Positions 54,308 to 63,432 of a DNA stretch of 64,000 nucleotides are shown here, in pieces (the first letter of the stretch is position 1; each line of letters opens with the position of its first letter). The notes beneath the pieces are model-generated. The model did no database searches, was not told the origin of the DNA, and worked only from the letters and a program-made list of their open reading frames with translations. A program made the position numbers and the translations under genes. The DNA lies in the NCBI GenBank assembly GCA_963783355.1, contig CAWANF010000001.1, positions 496,001 through 560,000 on the forward strand, read 5' to 3'. This DNA comes from CAWANF01 sp963783355 (GTDB lineage: Bacteria; Bacteroidota; Rhodothermia; Balneolales; DATFMH01).

Positions 54308-55201
54308 TCAATCCTGCTGTTGATTCATCATGTATAAACAGGCGCCGACAGCCGGTTCAAGTGCCGGTGTCTGCCAGCGAACATCAGGAATCAGCTCATA
54401 AATGTTTTCACGTAAAATGTTCTGATAATACTTTTTTCGCTGCAGGCCGCCCGTCAAAATGATGGATGGTGATTTCATTGCCAGCTTATCTTTTACCCGT
54501 TTAACCTGGCGGGCAAGTAAGGTTCCATCATTTTGAATGATCGTCCGGCAAATTTCATCCCCGGATTCTGCAGCCTGCAATACGAAAGGGGCTATAATTT
54601 GCGGCTCAAATTCATCACTGTAGATAAAATGAATAAAGTCATCGCGATCATTGATACCGAAATTCTGTCGAACAAAATCCATCAATGTTGTTTTATGGCC
54701 GCCGTCAAGCATTTTACTGATAGCTTTTAAGCCCGCGATAGCAATGTGATAACCGCTGCCTTCGTCACCAATGAGATAACCGTAACCGCCAGCCCGCTCC
54801 CAATGGTCTTGTTGCCTTCCCAGCACGATGCTTCCGGTGCCTGTGATGACAAGAATACCGTTCTCATCATGAAAAGCCCCGACATGGCCGACGATAGCGT
54901 CGGATGTCACTTTGTATTTGTATTTGCTTTCCCTGAGTAAAAGAGCCGATTGAAGCGTCTGTTGTTCTTCAATCCGGCCGGCTCCTGCCAGCCCGATACA
55001 AATCCCTTTAATATCCGATGGCGAACATTCCCCGATTACAGGCTGAATCAAATCGAAAATTTTTTCAGCCTGTTGCTTTATCGTAAGATATTTCGCGTGT
55101 ATACCGGAGCGTTTCGATTTATATTTTATGTTTAATTCTTTATCGACGCAGACCACAGTTGACTGTGTACCCCCCGCGTCAATCCCAAGCCAGTACCCCA
55201 T
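54308..55201 (-). CDS. N-acetylglucosamine kinase-like ATPase (BadF/BadG/BcrA/BcrD family)
   Basis: A 297-residue sugar kinase-like protein of the ASKHA fold. The phosphate-1 loop is LGIDAGGTQSTVVCVD at the N-terminus, phosphate-2 is ILVITGTGSIVLGRQ near residue 115, followed by GGYGYLIGDEGSGYHI, the NAGK-like substrate loop. The adenosine motif is IILTGGLQRK near 250. The closest functional group is N-acetylglucosamine kinase, which fits the adjacent exo-N-acetylglucosaminidase: released GlcNAc would be phosphorylated for reuse. It begins 2 nt after the penicillin acylase gene. Glucosamine or another hexosamine is an alternative substrate. Confidence 0.87.
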   Translation of the reverse strand: MGYWLGIDAGGTQSTVVCVDKELNIKYKSKRSGIHAKYLTIKQQAEKIFDLIQPVIGECSPSDIKGICIGLAGAGRIEEQQTLQSALLLRESKYKYKVTSDAIVGHVGAFHDENGILVITGTGSIVLGRQQDHWERAGGYGYLIGDEGSGYHIAIAGLKAISKMLDGGHKTTLMDFVRQNFGINDRDDFIHFIYSDEFEPQIIAPFVLQAAESGDEICRTIIQNDGTLLARQVKRVKDKLAMKSPSIILTGGLQRKKYYQNILRENIYELIPDVRWQTPALEPAVGACLYMMNQQQD

Positions 55202-55203
55202 TC

Positions 55204-57663
55204 TTAATTTGTCGGTCTTAAAATCATTGTTTTATGTGGTTCGGACTGTGTTAATGTAGTGTCCTGCGATAGTTTGCGATAATTTCCCTTTAACCACAAA
55301 TTAATTTGATCGTCGTAGTGTTTGGATAACGGATTTCCCGATTCTCCGGTCGGTAAAACGGAATAGGTATAATTCAGATTTGAAAAATCCACGATACGGC
55401 GAATGGATGGCCCTAAAATCATATTATAAGGATTTCGCCAGCTGTATTGTCCGTTGTTGACGGTAAGTCCGTCTCCTTTCACAGGATACGGGCCCCGGCT
55501 GAGGATATTCTTGACGATCAATTTTAAAGCATCACTCGCTTTCGGCGCGGCCGCAGCTTCAGCTAATAAAGGTGGGTTGAACGTGATAGCATGAAGATTT
55601 TCCCATTGCCATTTATAAGATTCGGTACCCAGCGAATCTGTTAAAAACTGAACGGCCTGTTTCATGCTTTCAATGACAATGTCTTTTTTTGTCTCCACTT
55701 TTTCGGTATGAATATTGTCAAAAAGGCTTGACTGTGGGGTATTCAGCAACCGGTCCATAACGCGAACAGGCAGATTTTCGAGCCGGGTGAAATCGTTGTA
55801 AACATCTTTCCCCATCTCGTCCTGCAAGGTATTGCGTGAAAAACGAAGGTAGAACGCGTCGAAAATGGATGCAGCCGTTTCACTGGGATTATACTTGTAA
55901 TCCCAGTTCTTTAAATAAGTTATCGCTTTTGCTATCTGAGTGTCTGTAGAATCCGTTTCCAGGATAGGCAGAATTTCTTTCGTATCCTGCCTGGCATGAA
56001 CCGAATAGCTGCTGTTCTGAAGAGCCATGAAATCCTGTACTGTCACTTTTGAAGTATCTTCCAGATGGGCGGTAATGTTTTCAATGCGCGAGGGCGGTTC
56101 CCAGAAGGAAGAGATGTAATACGGATAATTATTCGTTACCAGTTTATTGTTAGCATTGGCAATCCAGCCCGATTTAGGATTGATGACGTGCGGCAGCTTT
56201 TTGAAAGGTATGAATCCTTTCCAGTTATAGCTCGGATCCCAGCCTTTTCGGAAAAGAATAGGATTGTAGTTTCGGATGGGTATTTTAGCGACAGAAAACA
56301 TGGCGATATTCCCGGTTCGGTCGGCATACATGAAATTTTGCCCGGGCACGCCGAAGGTTTTGAGAGCTGCCTGAAATTGTTCGAAGGATTGCGCCCAGTC
56401 TATTTTCATGAACGTTCCGGTCTCATCACTGATATCGTAACCGGTCCAGTCCATGGCAATAACTTTATTTCCGAGGATTTTCTTGTCCGGATAGATATCG
56501 GAAATTACCGGCCCGTGGTCGGTAAAACGGGTCTGCATGATGACATCGTTGCCGTCTTTTACCTTGATAAGTTCGCGTTTAATCCTGAATGGCTTGTAAA
56601 TGACGCTGTCTTTGGGCGTCTTTAAAGAATCGGCGACATATCGCCCGCGATCATTTGGATCTGTCTGCTCGACAAAGAAATCAGTATCGTCAGCCATGAT
56701 ATTGGTTAGCGACCATGCCAGGAAATTGTTCTGTCCTAATATGACAAAAGGTGTTCCCGGATGAGTGGCGCCGGAAACATGCCTGCCGTTCAGGTTCAAA
56801 ACCACTTCGTACCAGTCGCCGGGTATTTTTAATCCGAGATGTGGATCTCCGGCCAGCATTGGAAATCCCGATTTGGTCCGGCTTCCGTCGACAACCCATG
56901 CGTTGCTTCCGACATGGGTACCATCCATATTCAAAAGATGGCGCAGTTCGAAATCCTGCTTAACCATCGGCATAAGACTCGCAGAAATCAGGTGTGTTTC
57001 TTTTCTGTTGAGGCTTGTCGGAGCCGTGTCGGGATAAGTCGGATAAATTTGTGCCATTTGTGTGGAATCTAACTTACCTGCAAGATAATTATAGGTGGCT
57101 TTACTCCACCAGCACACGTTCAGCTGCCAGCCCAGCATGCGTTCAAATGCGATAGAATTTTCGACTGTCCAGGGGATTGGTTTCATCCCTGTAAGGGAAA
57201 ATTCGATGGGTAATTTATTGCTATTGTCTCTCACATAAGCATTGACGCCATCCGCATAATCCTGCAAAACAGAGATTTCACTGTCGGGCATGGCGGCTTT
57301 TAGCTTTTTGGCCATACGCCAGAAACCCAACGTTCGCTCAAACTTGTCATAGGGCACCATTTTTTTACCGAAAAATTCTGCAAAACGGCCTTCTTCGGCA
57401 AGCTGGATTAACGTCATCTGCCAAAGCCGATCCTGTGCATGTACATATCCAACAGCAAAATAAAGATCATGTTTATTGTCTGCCGTGATGTGTGGAACAC
57501 CGTATTGATCCCATTTTATGCTGACCGGTTTGTTGAGTCCCGGAACGTCGATTTTAGCCGAATAATTGGGTAATGGCTTATAAAAGGTCCAGTAAACAGC
57601 GATCCCTATAACGCCGACAAGAATGATGAGTAGGAAGGTGAGAATTTTTAAAAATGATTTCAT
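55204..57663 (-). CDS. Penicillin acylase-family (S45) N-terminal nucleophile hydrolase
   Basis: An 819-residue precursor with an N-terminal membrane or signal segment (FLKILTFLLIILVGVIGIAVYW). The alpha part has YGVPHITADNKHDLYFAVGYVHAQDRLWQM. The maturation site is HVGSNAWVVDGSRTKSG near residue 250, where the Ser becomes the N-terminal nucleophile of the beta chain. LAGDPHLGLKIPG and PFVILGQNNFLAWSLTN follow, the latter with the oxyanion-hole Asn. These enzymes hydrolyse amides such as penicillins, acyl-homoserine lactones or N-acyl peptides; the natural substrate here is unknown. It leads the operon with the GlcNAc-kinase-like gene and is divergent from lysA. Confidence 0.92.
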   Translation of the reverse strand: MKSFLKILTFLLIILVGVIGIAVYWTFYKPLPNYSAKIDVPGLNKPVSIKWDQYGVPHITADNKHDLYFAVGYVHAQDRLWQMTLIQLAEEGRFAEFFGKKMVPYDKFERTLGFWRMAKKLKAAMPDSEISVLQDYADGVNAYVRDNSNKLPIEFSLTGMKPIPWTVENSIAFERMLGWQLNVCWWSKATYNYLAGKLDSTQMAQIYPTYPDTAPTSLNRKETHLISASLMPMVKQDFELRHLLNMDGTHVGSNAWVVDGSRTKSGFPMLAGDPHLGLKIPGDWYEVVLNLNGRHVSGATHPGTPFVILGQNNFLAWSLTNIMADDTDFFVEQTDPNDRGRYVADSLKTPKDSVIYKPFRIKRELIKVKDGNDVIMQTRFTDHGPVISDIYPDKKILGNKVIAMDWTGYDISDETGTFMKIDWAQSFEQFQAALKTFGVPGQNFMYADRTGNIAMFSVAKIPIRNYNPILFRKGWDPSYNWKGFIPFKKLPHVINPKSGWIANANNKLVTNNYPYYISSFWEPPSRIENITAHLEDTSKVTVQDFMALQNSSYSVHARQDTKEILPILETDSTDTQIAKAITYLKNWDYKYNPSETAASIFDAFYLRFSRNTLQDEMGKDVYNDFTRLENLPVRVMDRLLNTPQSSLFDNIHTEKVETKKDIVIESMKQAVQFLTDSLGTESYKWQWENLHAITFNPPLLAEAAAAPKASDALKLIVKNILSRGPYPVKGDGLTVNNGQYSWRNPYNMILGPSIRRIVDFSNLNYTYSVLPTGESGNPLSKHYDDQINLWLKGNYRKLSQDTTLTQSEPHKTMILRPTN

Positions 57664-57774
57664 ACCTGCGTATGGTAAAAATTGACATTATATTTGAGAG
57701 ATTATCAATAAATTAACTACCTGATAGGTAAACAATAAAAACGTTAAAAAGAATATTAAAAAGTTTAAATCAAG

Positions 57775-59016
57775 TTGCTTAACAATAAGATACCTTTTAC
57801 CACAGACCTCATTACGGATATTGTCGACAGATTTGATACTCCTGCTTACATTTATGATGAATCAACGATACGGAACAAATGTCGTGATCTGAAAAAAGTT
57901 TTCGAAGATTTGCCGGTCAAATGGCTTTATGCCATCAAAGCGAATGATAATCCGTTTATTTTGGATGTCATTGCTGCCGAAGGATTTGGTTTTGATACGG
58001 TCAGCTTTGAAGAAGTATTATTGAGTCTCCACTTTCAGGATAATCCTAAAGATATTTTCTACACAGAAAATAATATGACGGATCGTGAAATGGAAGAGGC
58101 TATTCAATCCGGCGTTTCCGTTAACATAGGCTCATTTTCCCGCCTGGAATCGTACTTCCGGCACGAAAAAACAGAAAAATGTTCGATCAGAATCAAACCG
58201 GATATCGGAGACGGACACCATGAAAGGGTTGATACCGGGAATATCGACAGTAAATTCGGTATCCGTATGGATATCATACCCGAATGTCTGGAGCTCGCCA
58301 AAAAATACGGGAAGAAAATCACCGGGCTGCACATGCACATTGGAAGTGGCATAAAAAATGCCGGTAACCTCGCGGAAGCCATGTCCCGGTTGTTGAAACT
58401 TTCTGAGCAATTTCCAGATCTCGAAATGATTAATTTTGGCGGGGGAATACCGGTCCCTTATCGTGAAGATGAAGAAGATTTCTCCCTGGATGATCTGCAT
58501 AAGATTGCTTACCCCATCCTGAAAGAAGATTATGAAAAACGATCAGGAAATATCACCTACCGTTTTGAACCGGGACGTTTTGTGGTGGCCCAAAGCGGCG
58601 GACTTCTGACCCGTGTCATTTCAGTCAAGGACCAGGGCCGAAAGACCTATCTTGGAACAGATACGGGATTTAATCACCTGGCACGGCCCATGATTTATGA
58701 CGCATATCACCGTGTTTATAATATCAACAGAATGGATAAGCCTGCGACAAAAACTTATGAAATAAGCGGGAATATTTGTGAAAGCGGGGATATCCTGGCC
58801 GAGAATCGATCCCTGCCCGAAACGCAGGAAGGAGACATCCTGATTTTTGCCGATGCCGGGGCTTATGGAATGACGATGGCTTCCGAATATAACCGCCGGG
58901 CCTATCCGGCTGAAGTCTTAGTGACAGAATCCAAAGAATTAAAATTAATAAGGCCAAGAAAATCCGCCGAAGAAACAATCAGCGACTTTTTCAGGGATAC
59001 AGGTTTTCAATCTTAG
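57775..59016 (+). CDS. lysA: Diaminopimelate decarboxylase
   Basis: A 413-residue fold-type III PLP decarboxylase for the last step of lysine synthesis. PLP Lys is in WLYAIKANDNPFILD near residue 55. Further motifs are GLHMHIGSGIKNAG, MINFGGGIPVPY, TYRFEPGRFVVAQSGG (phosphate/substrate Arg), GNICESGDILAENR (active-site Cys at the dimer interface) and DAGAYGMTMASEYNRR. The start is a TTG at 57775, since no ATG is available before the conserved DTPAYIYDE. Carboxynorspermidine decarboxylase is a less likely alternative. A terminator follows at 59059. Confidence 0.93.
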   Translation: MLNNKIPFTTDLITDIVDRFDTPAYIYDESTIRNKCRDLKKVFEDLPVKWLYAIKANDNPFILDVIAAEGFGFDTVSFEEVLLSLHFQDNPKDIFYTENNMTDREMEEAIQSGVSVNIGSFSRLESYFRHEKTEKCSIRIKPDIGDGHHERVDTGNIDSKFGIRMDIIPECLELAKKYGKKITGLHMHIGSGIKNAGNLAEAMSRLLKLSEQFPDLEMINFGGGIPVPYREDEEDFSLDDLHKIAYPILKEDYEKRSGNITYRFEPGRFVVAQSGGLLTRVISVKDQGRKTYLGTDTGFNHLARPMIYDAYHRVYNINRMDKPATKTYEISGNICESGDILAENRSLPETQEGDILIFADAGAYGMTMASEYNRRAYPAEVLVTESKELKLIRPRKSAEETISDFFRDTGFQS

Positions 59017-59058
59017 ATTGAAAATGGTCAATTTATTAGCTACTCTCTTATCGTGATG

Positions 59059-59093
59059 AAAGCGATTGATAAGTTATGGAAAATCGCTTTTTT
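59059..59093 (+). terminator. Terminator of lysA
   Basis: A 9-bp stem AAAGCGATT/AATCGCTTT with a 14-nt loop followed by TTT, 42 nt past the lysA stop. Confidence 0.75.
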
Positions 59094-59253
59094 GGTATGA
59101 TATTTATTGCGTAAATACAGGTTTTGTCTACGTAAGGATGGAACCGGAAACGTGGGGCCTGTCTTGCTTAGGATATTCCGAGTGATTGGGACAAGGCTTG
59201 AATTAAACGTGTATATAATTGAAATTAAACAATCTATTATCAGGAAAACCATT

Positions 59254-60105
59254 ATGAGCGTAAATAAAGTAGCCGTTGTTGGTGGCGGGACCATGGGAAA
59301 TGGAATTGTTCACGTCTTTGCGATGAACGGATTTCCCGTCACACTCGTCGAAGTGAAACAAGAGTATGCGGATCGGGCGCTGGCAACCATCGATAAAAAC
59401 CTTTCACGGATGGTGGCGAAAGAAAAAATTACAGAAGAAAATAAGCAACAGACCTTATCCAATATTAGTGTTAGTCTCAACATGGCGGATGCCGTTAAAG
59501 ATGCCGATTTGGTGGTCGAAGCCGTGAATGAGAATTTTGAACTGAAATCAAAAATATTCAAAACATTGGATGAGAACGCTCCCGACACAGCGATTTTGGC
59601 ATCCAACACTTCATCCATCTCAATCACGAAACTGGCGGCTCAGACGGGACGGGCAAAGCAGGTTATCGGCATGCATTTCTTTAACCCGGTTCCGGTCATG
59701 AAATTAGTGGAAGTGGTACGCGGACTGGAAACGTCCGATGAAGTTTACAATGTGGTTGAAGAAACAGCTAAAAAACTGGGCAAAATGCCGGTTTCTGTGA
59801 ACGATTATCCCGGTTTCGTTTCAAACCGCGTGCTGATGCCGATGATCAATGAGGCGGTTTATTGCGTGTTCGAGAACGTTGCAACCCCTGAAAACGTTGA
59901 TTCCGTCATGAAACTTGGAATGGCTCATCCGATGGGACCGTTACGGTTAGCTGATTTCATCGGTTTGGACGTCTGCCTGGATATTTTAAATGTTTTATAC
60001 GAAGGATTTAAGGATCCTAAATACCGGCCTTGTCCGTTGCTGGTCAAGATGGTCGATGCCGGCAAACTGGGCGACAAAACCGGCGAAGGATTCTATAAAT
60101 ATTAA
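59254..60105 (+). CDS. hbd: 3-hydroxyacyl-CoA (3-hydroxybutyryl-CoA) dehydrogenase
   Basis: 283 residues from the ATG at 59254 (MSVNKVAVVGGGTMGNGI), the usual length for Hbd. An open frame extends upstream to 59107 but crosses non-coding sequence. The NAD-binding GGGTMGNG is at residues 10-17. Catalytic features are ASNTSSISITKLA, IGMHFFNPVPVMKLVEVV (catalytic His), VNDYPGFVSNRVLMPMINEA and HPMGPLRLADFIGLD. It oxidises (S)-3-hydroxyacyl-CoA in beta-oxidation or works in the reverse direction for butyryl-type synthesis. Two copies of a 14-nt repeat follow its stop codon. Confidence 0.94.
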   Translation: MSVNKVAVVGGGTMGNGIVHVFAMNGFPVTLVEVKQEYADRALATIDKNLSRMVAKEKITEENKQQTLSNISVSLNMADAVKDADLVVEAVNENFELKSKIFKTLDENAPDTAILASNTSSISITKLAAQTGRAKQVIGMHFFNPVPVMKLVEVVRGLETSDEVYNVVEETAKKLGKMPVSVNDYPGFVSNRVLMPMINEAVYCVFENVATPENVDSVMKLGMAHPMGPLRLADFIGLDVCLDILNVLYEGFKDPKYRPCPLLVKMVDAGKLGDKTGEGFYKY

Positions 60106-60133
60106 TCTCACGACTCAAATCTCACGACTCAAT
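60106..60133. repeat. Two tandem copies of a 14-nt (double heptamer) repeat
   Basis: TCTCACGACTCAAA and TCTCACGACTCAAT directly after the hbd stop codon and just before the ltaE start at 60141. Each 14-mer can be read as two heptamers with a shared CTCA core, which places it with the other heptamer arrays of this window. Confidence 0.85.
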
Positions 60134-60140
60134 ACTAACT

Positions 60141-61160
60141 ATGATAGATCTACGAAGTGATACGGTTACCAAACCCACAGACGAAATGCGAAAAGTTATG
60201 GCGGAAGCCGTTGTGGGGGACGATGTTTTTGGAGAAGATGAAACGACCAATAATTTCCAGCAAAAGATTGCCGGAATGTTTGGAATGGAGGCCGGTTTGT
60301 TCGTGCCGAGCGGCACCATGAGCAATCAGCTTGCCGTAAATGTATTGACTGAGCCCGGGGATGAAGTTATCATCGATGAAACCGGGCATATTTTTAATTA
60401 CGAAGCAACAGCAGCATCCTTGCTTTCATCAGTCCAGTTGCACCCGGTTTCCGGAAAAAATGGTGTTTTAACACCCGAAATTATTGAACCGGCTATTCGT
60501 CCGAAACACGATTGGGACCCGTACACACGGGTTATTGAGCTGGAGAATACTACGAATAAAGGCGGAGGAGTCTGTTATACCCGTGAGAATCTGAAAGCAA
60601 TCCGAAAACTTGCCGATGATCACGGGTTATTTATTCACCTTGATGGTGCAAGAATCTGGAATGCGTCTGCGGCCTCTGGTATTGAACTTAGCTTTTTTGG
60701 CACCATCGCCGATACCATGTCGGTCTGTTTCAGCAAGGGATTGGGCGCACCAGTCGGATCTATGTTATTGAGTACCAAAGCACACATCGATAAAGCGCGC
60801 CGCATGCGCAAAATGATGGGAGGCGGAATGAGACAAATCGGTATCCTGACCGCCGCCGCCGATTATGCCGTGGAACATCATTTCCCGTTATTGAAGCTGG
60901 ATCACGAGCGTGCCAGGAGATTTGCAGAGGCTGTAGCTACCTGTTCACAACTCGAAATCGATCTCGGACGTGCGGAAACCAACATCATCATTTTCGATGT
61001 AAAAAACGAGTCTGCGGCGTCAGCATTAAAAAAACTCGCTGCTGAGAATATTTTTATGTCAGAATTTGGACCGAAAACGATTCGGGCTACGTTTCATTTA
61101 CAAACAGGCGACAACGATTTGGATGTCGTCATCGATTCAATGAAGAAAATATTTGGATAA
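60141..61160 (+). CDS. ltaE: Low-specificity L-threonine aldolase
   Basis: A 339-residue fold-type I PLP enzyme that splits L-threonine or L-allo-threonine into glycine and acetaldehyde. Signatures are MIDLRSDTVTKPTDEMRKVM at the start, VGDDVFGEDETTN, GLFVPSGTMSNQLAV, HIFNYEATAA, LHLDGARIWNA (cofactor Asp) and SVCFSKGLGAPVGSMLL with the Schiff-base Lys. The C-terminus TNIIIFDVKNE is typical. It starts 35 nt after hbd, across the 14-nt repeat, and is followed after 17 nt by the dehydrogenase below. Confidence 0.95.
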   Translation: MIDLRSDTVTKPTDEMRKVMAEAVVGDDVFGEDETTNNFQQKIAGMFGMEAGLFVPSGTMSNQLAVNVLTEPGDEVIIDETGHIFNYEATAASLLSSVQLHPVSGKNGVLTPEIIEPAIRPKHDWDPYTRVIELENTTNKGGGVCYTRENLKAIRKLADDHGLFIHLDGARIWNASAASGIELSFFGTIADTMSVCFSKGLGAPVGSMLLSTKAHIDKARRMRKMMGGGMRQIGILTAAADYAVEHHFPLLKLDHERARRFAEAVATCSQLEIDLGRAETNIIIFDVKNESAASALKKLAAENIFMSEFGPKTIRATFHLQTGDNDLDVVIDSMKKIFG

Positions 61161-61177
61161 AAAAAGGAGTTTTGAAT

Positions 61178-62056
61178 ATGAAGATAGGATTTATTGGTCT
61201 GGGAAGCATGGGTTTACCAATGGCAAATAATTTACATGAAGCTAAACAGGATATTATTGTTTATAACCGGACAAAATCCAAATCAAAAGAGTTGGAAGAT
61301 AAAGGAGTTACAGTTGCCGGATCGGCACGCGAAGTTGCGGAACAAAGTGATATTTTGATAACTATGTTGTCGGATGATAACGCGCTGCTTTCTGTGATGT
61401 ATGATGATGAAGTGCTTGATGCAATGAAAGACGGTACCCTGCACATTTCAATGAGTACCATCAGTGCCGAACTTTCTCGTGAATTTACGGAAGTTCATGA
61501 AGAAGAAAACCTGAATTTCGTCTCGGCGCCGGTATTCGGACGACCTGATATGGCGACGGCCGGTAAACTGTGGATCGTGGCTGCCGGTGACGAGGAATCC
61601 ATTGCAAAATCAAAACCGTTATTTGAAATTTTGGGCAGGAATCATACCATCATCGGTGATGAGCCTTTCATGGCCAATATTGTTAAAATTTCAGGCAATT
61701 TTATGATAGCATCGATGCTGGAAGCATTGGGAGAATCGTTCACATTGATCAGGAAATCGGGCCTTGATGCCGGACAGTTTCTGGAAGTCATCGATAATGC
61801 TCTTTTTCAATCAGCCATTTATCGCAATTATGGTTCCATGATGGTTAATGAATCGTATACACCGGCCGGATTCAAGCTAAAACATGGATTGAAGGATGTT
61901 CGCCTGGCTTTGGAAGCCGCTGATGAAGCCGAAGTGCCGATGCCTCTGGCAAGCCTGATGAAAGATCATTATGTATCAGGTGTGGCCAAGGGATGGAGCG
62001 AATACGACTGGTCCGCTTTAGGAAAAATTAATTCTGATGCCTCCGGCCTGGAATAA
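61178..62056 (+). CDS. NAD(P)-dependent beta-hydroxyacid dehydrogenase (3-hydroxyisobutyrate dehydrogenase-like)
   Basis: 292 residues from the ATG at 61178, eight bases after GGAG; a TTG at 61172 is too close to the Shine-Dalgarno. The Rossmann motif is IGFIGLGSMGLPMANNL, followed by NRTKSKSKELE, where Arg after Asn suggests NADP(H). The substrate loop is HISMSTISAELSREF, then FVSAPVFGRPDMATAGKL. The catalytic Lys lies in ANIVKISGNFMIASMLEALGE. It belongs to the 6-phosphogluconate dehydrogenase / 3-hydroxyisobutyrate dehydrogenase superfamily, possibly the GLYR group that reduces glyoxylate or succinic semialdehyde. It may share a transcript with ltaE. Confidence 0.9.
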   Translation: MKIGFIGLGSMGLPMANNLHEAKQDIIVYNRTKSKSKELEDKGVTVAGSAREVAEQSDILITMLSDDNALLSVMYDDEVLDAMKDGTLHISMSTISAELSREFTEVHEEENLNFVSAPVFGRPDMATAGKLWIVAAGDEESIAKSKPLFEILGRNHTIIGDEPFMANIVKISGNFMIASMLEALGESFTLIRKSGLDAGQFLEVIDNALFQSAIYRNYGSMMVNESYTPAGFKLKHGLKDVRLALEAADEAEVPMPLASLMKDHYVSGVAKGWSEYDWSALGKINSDASGLE

Positions 62057-62085
62057 CCTTTTTTGACATATCAATTTTGTGTTTA

Positions 62086-62117
62086 AAACCCGGCTCAGTA
62101 GCTGGGTTTTACTTTTA
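62086..62117 (+). terminator. Terminator of the hbd-ltaE-dehydrogenase run
   Basis: Stem AAAACCCGGCT (62086-62096) with AGCTGGGTTTT (62101-62111; one mismatch) and loop CAGT, followed by ACTTTT. Confidence 0.85.
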
Positions 62118-62120
62118 TTA

Positions 62121-62134
62121 AGAGCTAAGAGCTG
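62121..62134. repeat. Two copies of the heptamer AAGAGCT
   Basis: AAGAGCTAAGAGCT directly after the terminator. Too short to be significant alone, but it has the same period and partly the same letters as the GCTCTCA array at 920 read on the other strand (TGAGAGC). Confidence 0.5.
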
Positions 62135-62370
62135 TGCAGTATGCAGTCCTAAATAGGGTTGACTTCCGTGAAATCCTGCAATCAGTCTAATTCGTGATTC
62201 TGATAATCATTGCCACATCTTCCGTCCTTTAGACTCCGTATCTCATTTTACTGTTATCATTTCATTATGAATGAAAAAATTGAATATGATTCCAAACTAT
62301 TGAGCCGTTAAATCTGTTCTTGTATCAGAAAATATTTTGCAATCAACATTAAAAATATTCAGATAACATT

Positions 62371-63411
62371 ATGAAGTATAAAAGTTTAGGAAATACCGGA
62401 CTCAAAGTATCAGAACTCTGTTTAGGGACTATGACTTTCGGCTCCGGCTTTCACAACATCGGCCAGGTTGACCAAAAACTGGCCAATGAAATTGTTCAAA
62501 AAGCGATGGATGCCGGGATTAATTTCTTTGATACAGCCAATGTTTATTCCCGGGGAGAATCAGAGCGTATTTTGGGACAATCATTGAAAACATTAAACAT
62601 CAGGCGCGATTCCGTTATTGTGGCAACCAAGGTACGTGGCGCAATGAGTGATGAAGCCGCCCAGGGAACCGGAGATCCTAATAACACTGGATTGTCACGC
62701 CAGCACATTATGGCCTCTTGTGACGCCAGCCTGCAGCGCCTAGGAACAGATTATATCGATTTATACCAGGTTCATGGCTGGGATGGCACAACACCGGTTG
62801 AAGAAACGTTATCGGCTCTGAACGATTTGGTCCGGCAGGGGAAAGTTCGTTACATCGGTTGCTCTAACTGGGCGGCTCGTCAGATTGCCAAAGCTGTCCA
62901 GATTTCCAAAGCGCATGACTGGGCATCATTTGTTTCCCTTCAGGCCTATTATTCGGTAGCCGGACGTGACCTGGAACATGAATTGTTACCGCTTTGCCGC
63001 GAAGAAGGATTGGGCGTTTTACCATGGTCCCCATTATCGGGCGGATTTCTGAGCGGAAAATTCCGAAGGAACCAGGAAAATCCTGAAGATTCGCGTCGCT
63101 CGGGCTTCGATTTCCCGCCGGTGGATAAGGAAAAAGGATACGATGCCATCGAAGTGATGGATAAAATTGCGAAGAAGAAAAATTCTTCGGTTGCGCAGAT
63201 TGCATTAGCCTGGCTGTTGGCTCAAAATGGTGTTACATCCGTTATCATCGGTGCAAAAAAGATGTCACAGCTTGAAGATAATTTGAAAAGTGTGGATGTT
63301 GAATTAACAGATGAGGAAGTAGCAGAAATATCCGCTACCACACAACCGCGGAAATTGTACCCGCAGTGGATGATAGAATTTCAAAACGCGGGGGTTCGTC
63401 CTTCAAACTGA
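62371..63411 (+). CDS. Aldo/keto reductase
   Basis: A 346-residue TIM-barrel NADPH-dependent reductase. The catalytic tetrad is visible: Asp and Tyr in FFDTANVYSRGESE, Lys in VIVATKVRGAM and His in LYQVHGWDG. The start MKYKSLGNTGLKVSELCLGT is characteristic. The C-terminal cofactor-binding part reads SVIIGAKKMSQLEDNLKSV. The closest groups are YajO/YhdN-like and potassium-channel-beta-like reductases. The substrate (a small aldehyde or ketone) is unknown. Transcribed after a 314-nt gap, so probably from its own promoter. Confidence 0.93.
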   Translation: MKYKSLGNTGLKVSELCLGTMTFGSGFHNIGQVDQKLANEIVQKAMDAGINFFDTANVYSRGESERILGQSLKTLNIRRDSVIVATKVRGAMSDEAAQGTGDPNNTGLSRQHIMASCDASLQRLGTDYIDLYQVHGWDGTTPVEETLSALNDLVRQGKVRYIGCSNWAARQIAKAVQISKAHDWASFVSLQAYYSVAGRDLEHELLPLCREEGLGVLPWSPLSGGFLSGKFRRNQENPEDSRRSGFDFPPVDKEKGYDAIEVMDKIAKKKNSSVAQIALAWLLAQNGVTSVIIGAKKMSQLEDNLKSVDVELTDEEVAEISATTQPRKLYPQWMIEFQNAGVRPSN

Positions 63412-63432
63412 TAAAAGACGAACGTGAACAAA

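Larger units (their letters stand above)
62057..62370. other. Intergenic region with terminator and short heptamer repeat
   Basis: 314 nt between two plus-strand genes. It holds the terminator at 62086-62117 and a short heptamer repeat at 62121-62134 (AAGAGCT twice). The rest is without recognisable genes or clear promoter motifs. Confidence 0.6.

Noticed and set aside
59107..59253. N-terminal extension of hbd by 49 codons
   Set aside because: The extension is not similar to 3-hydroxyacyl-CoA dehydrogenases, which begin at the Rossmann strand; the ATG at 59254 gives the standard length.
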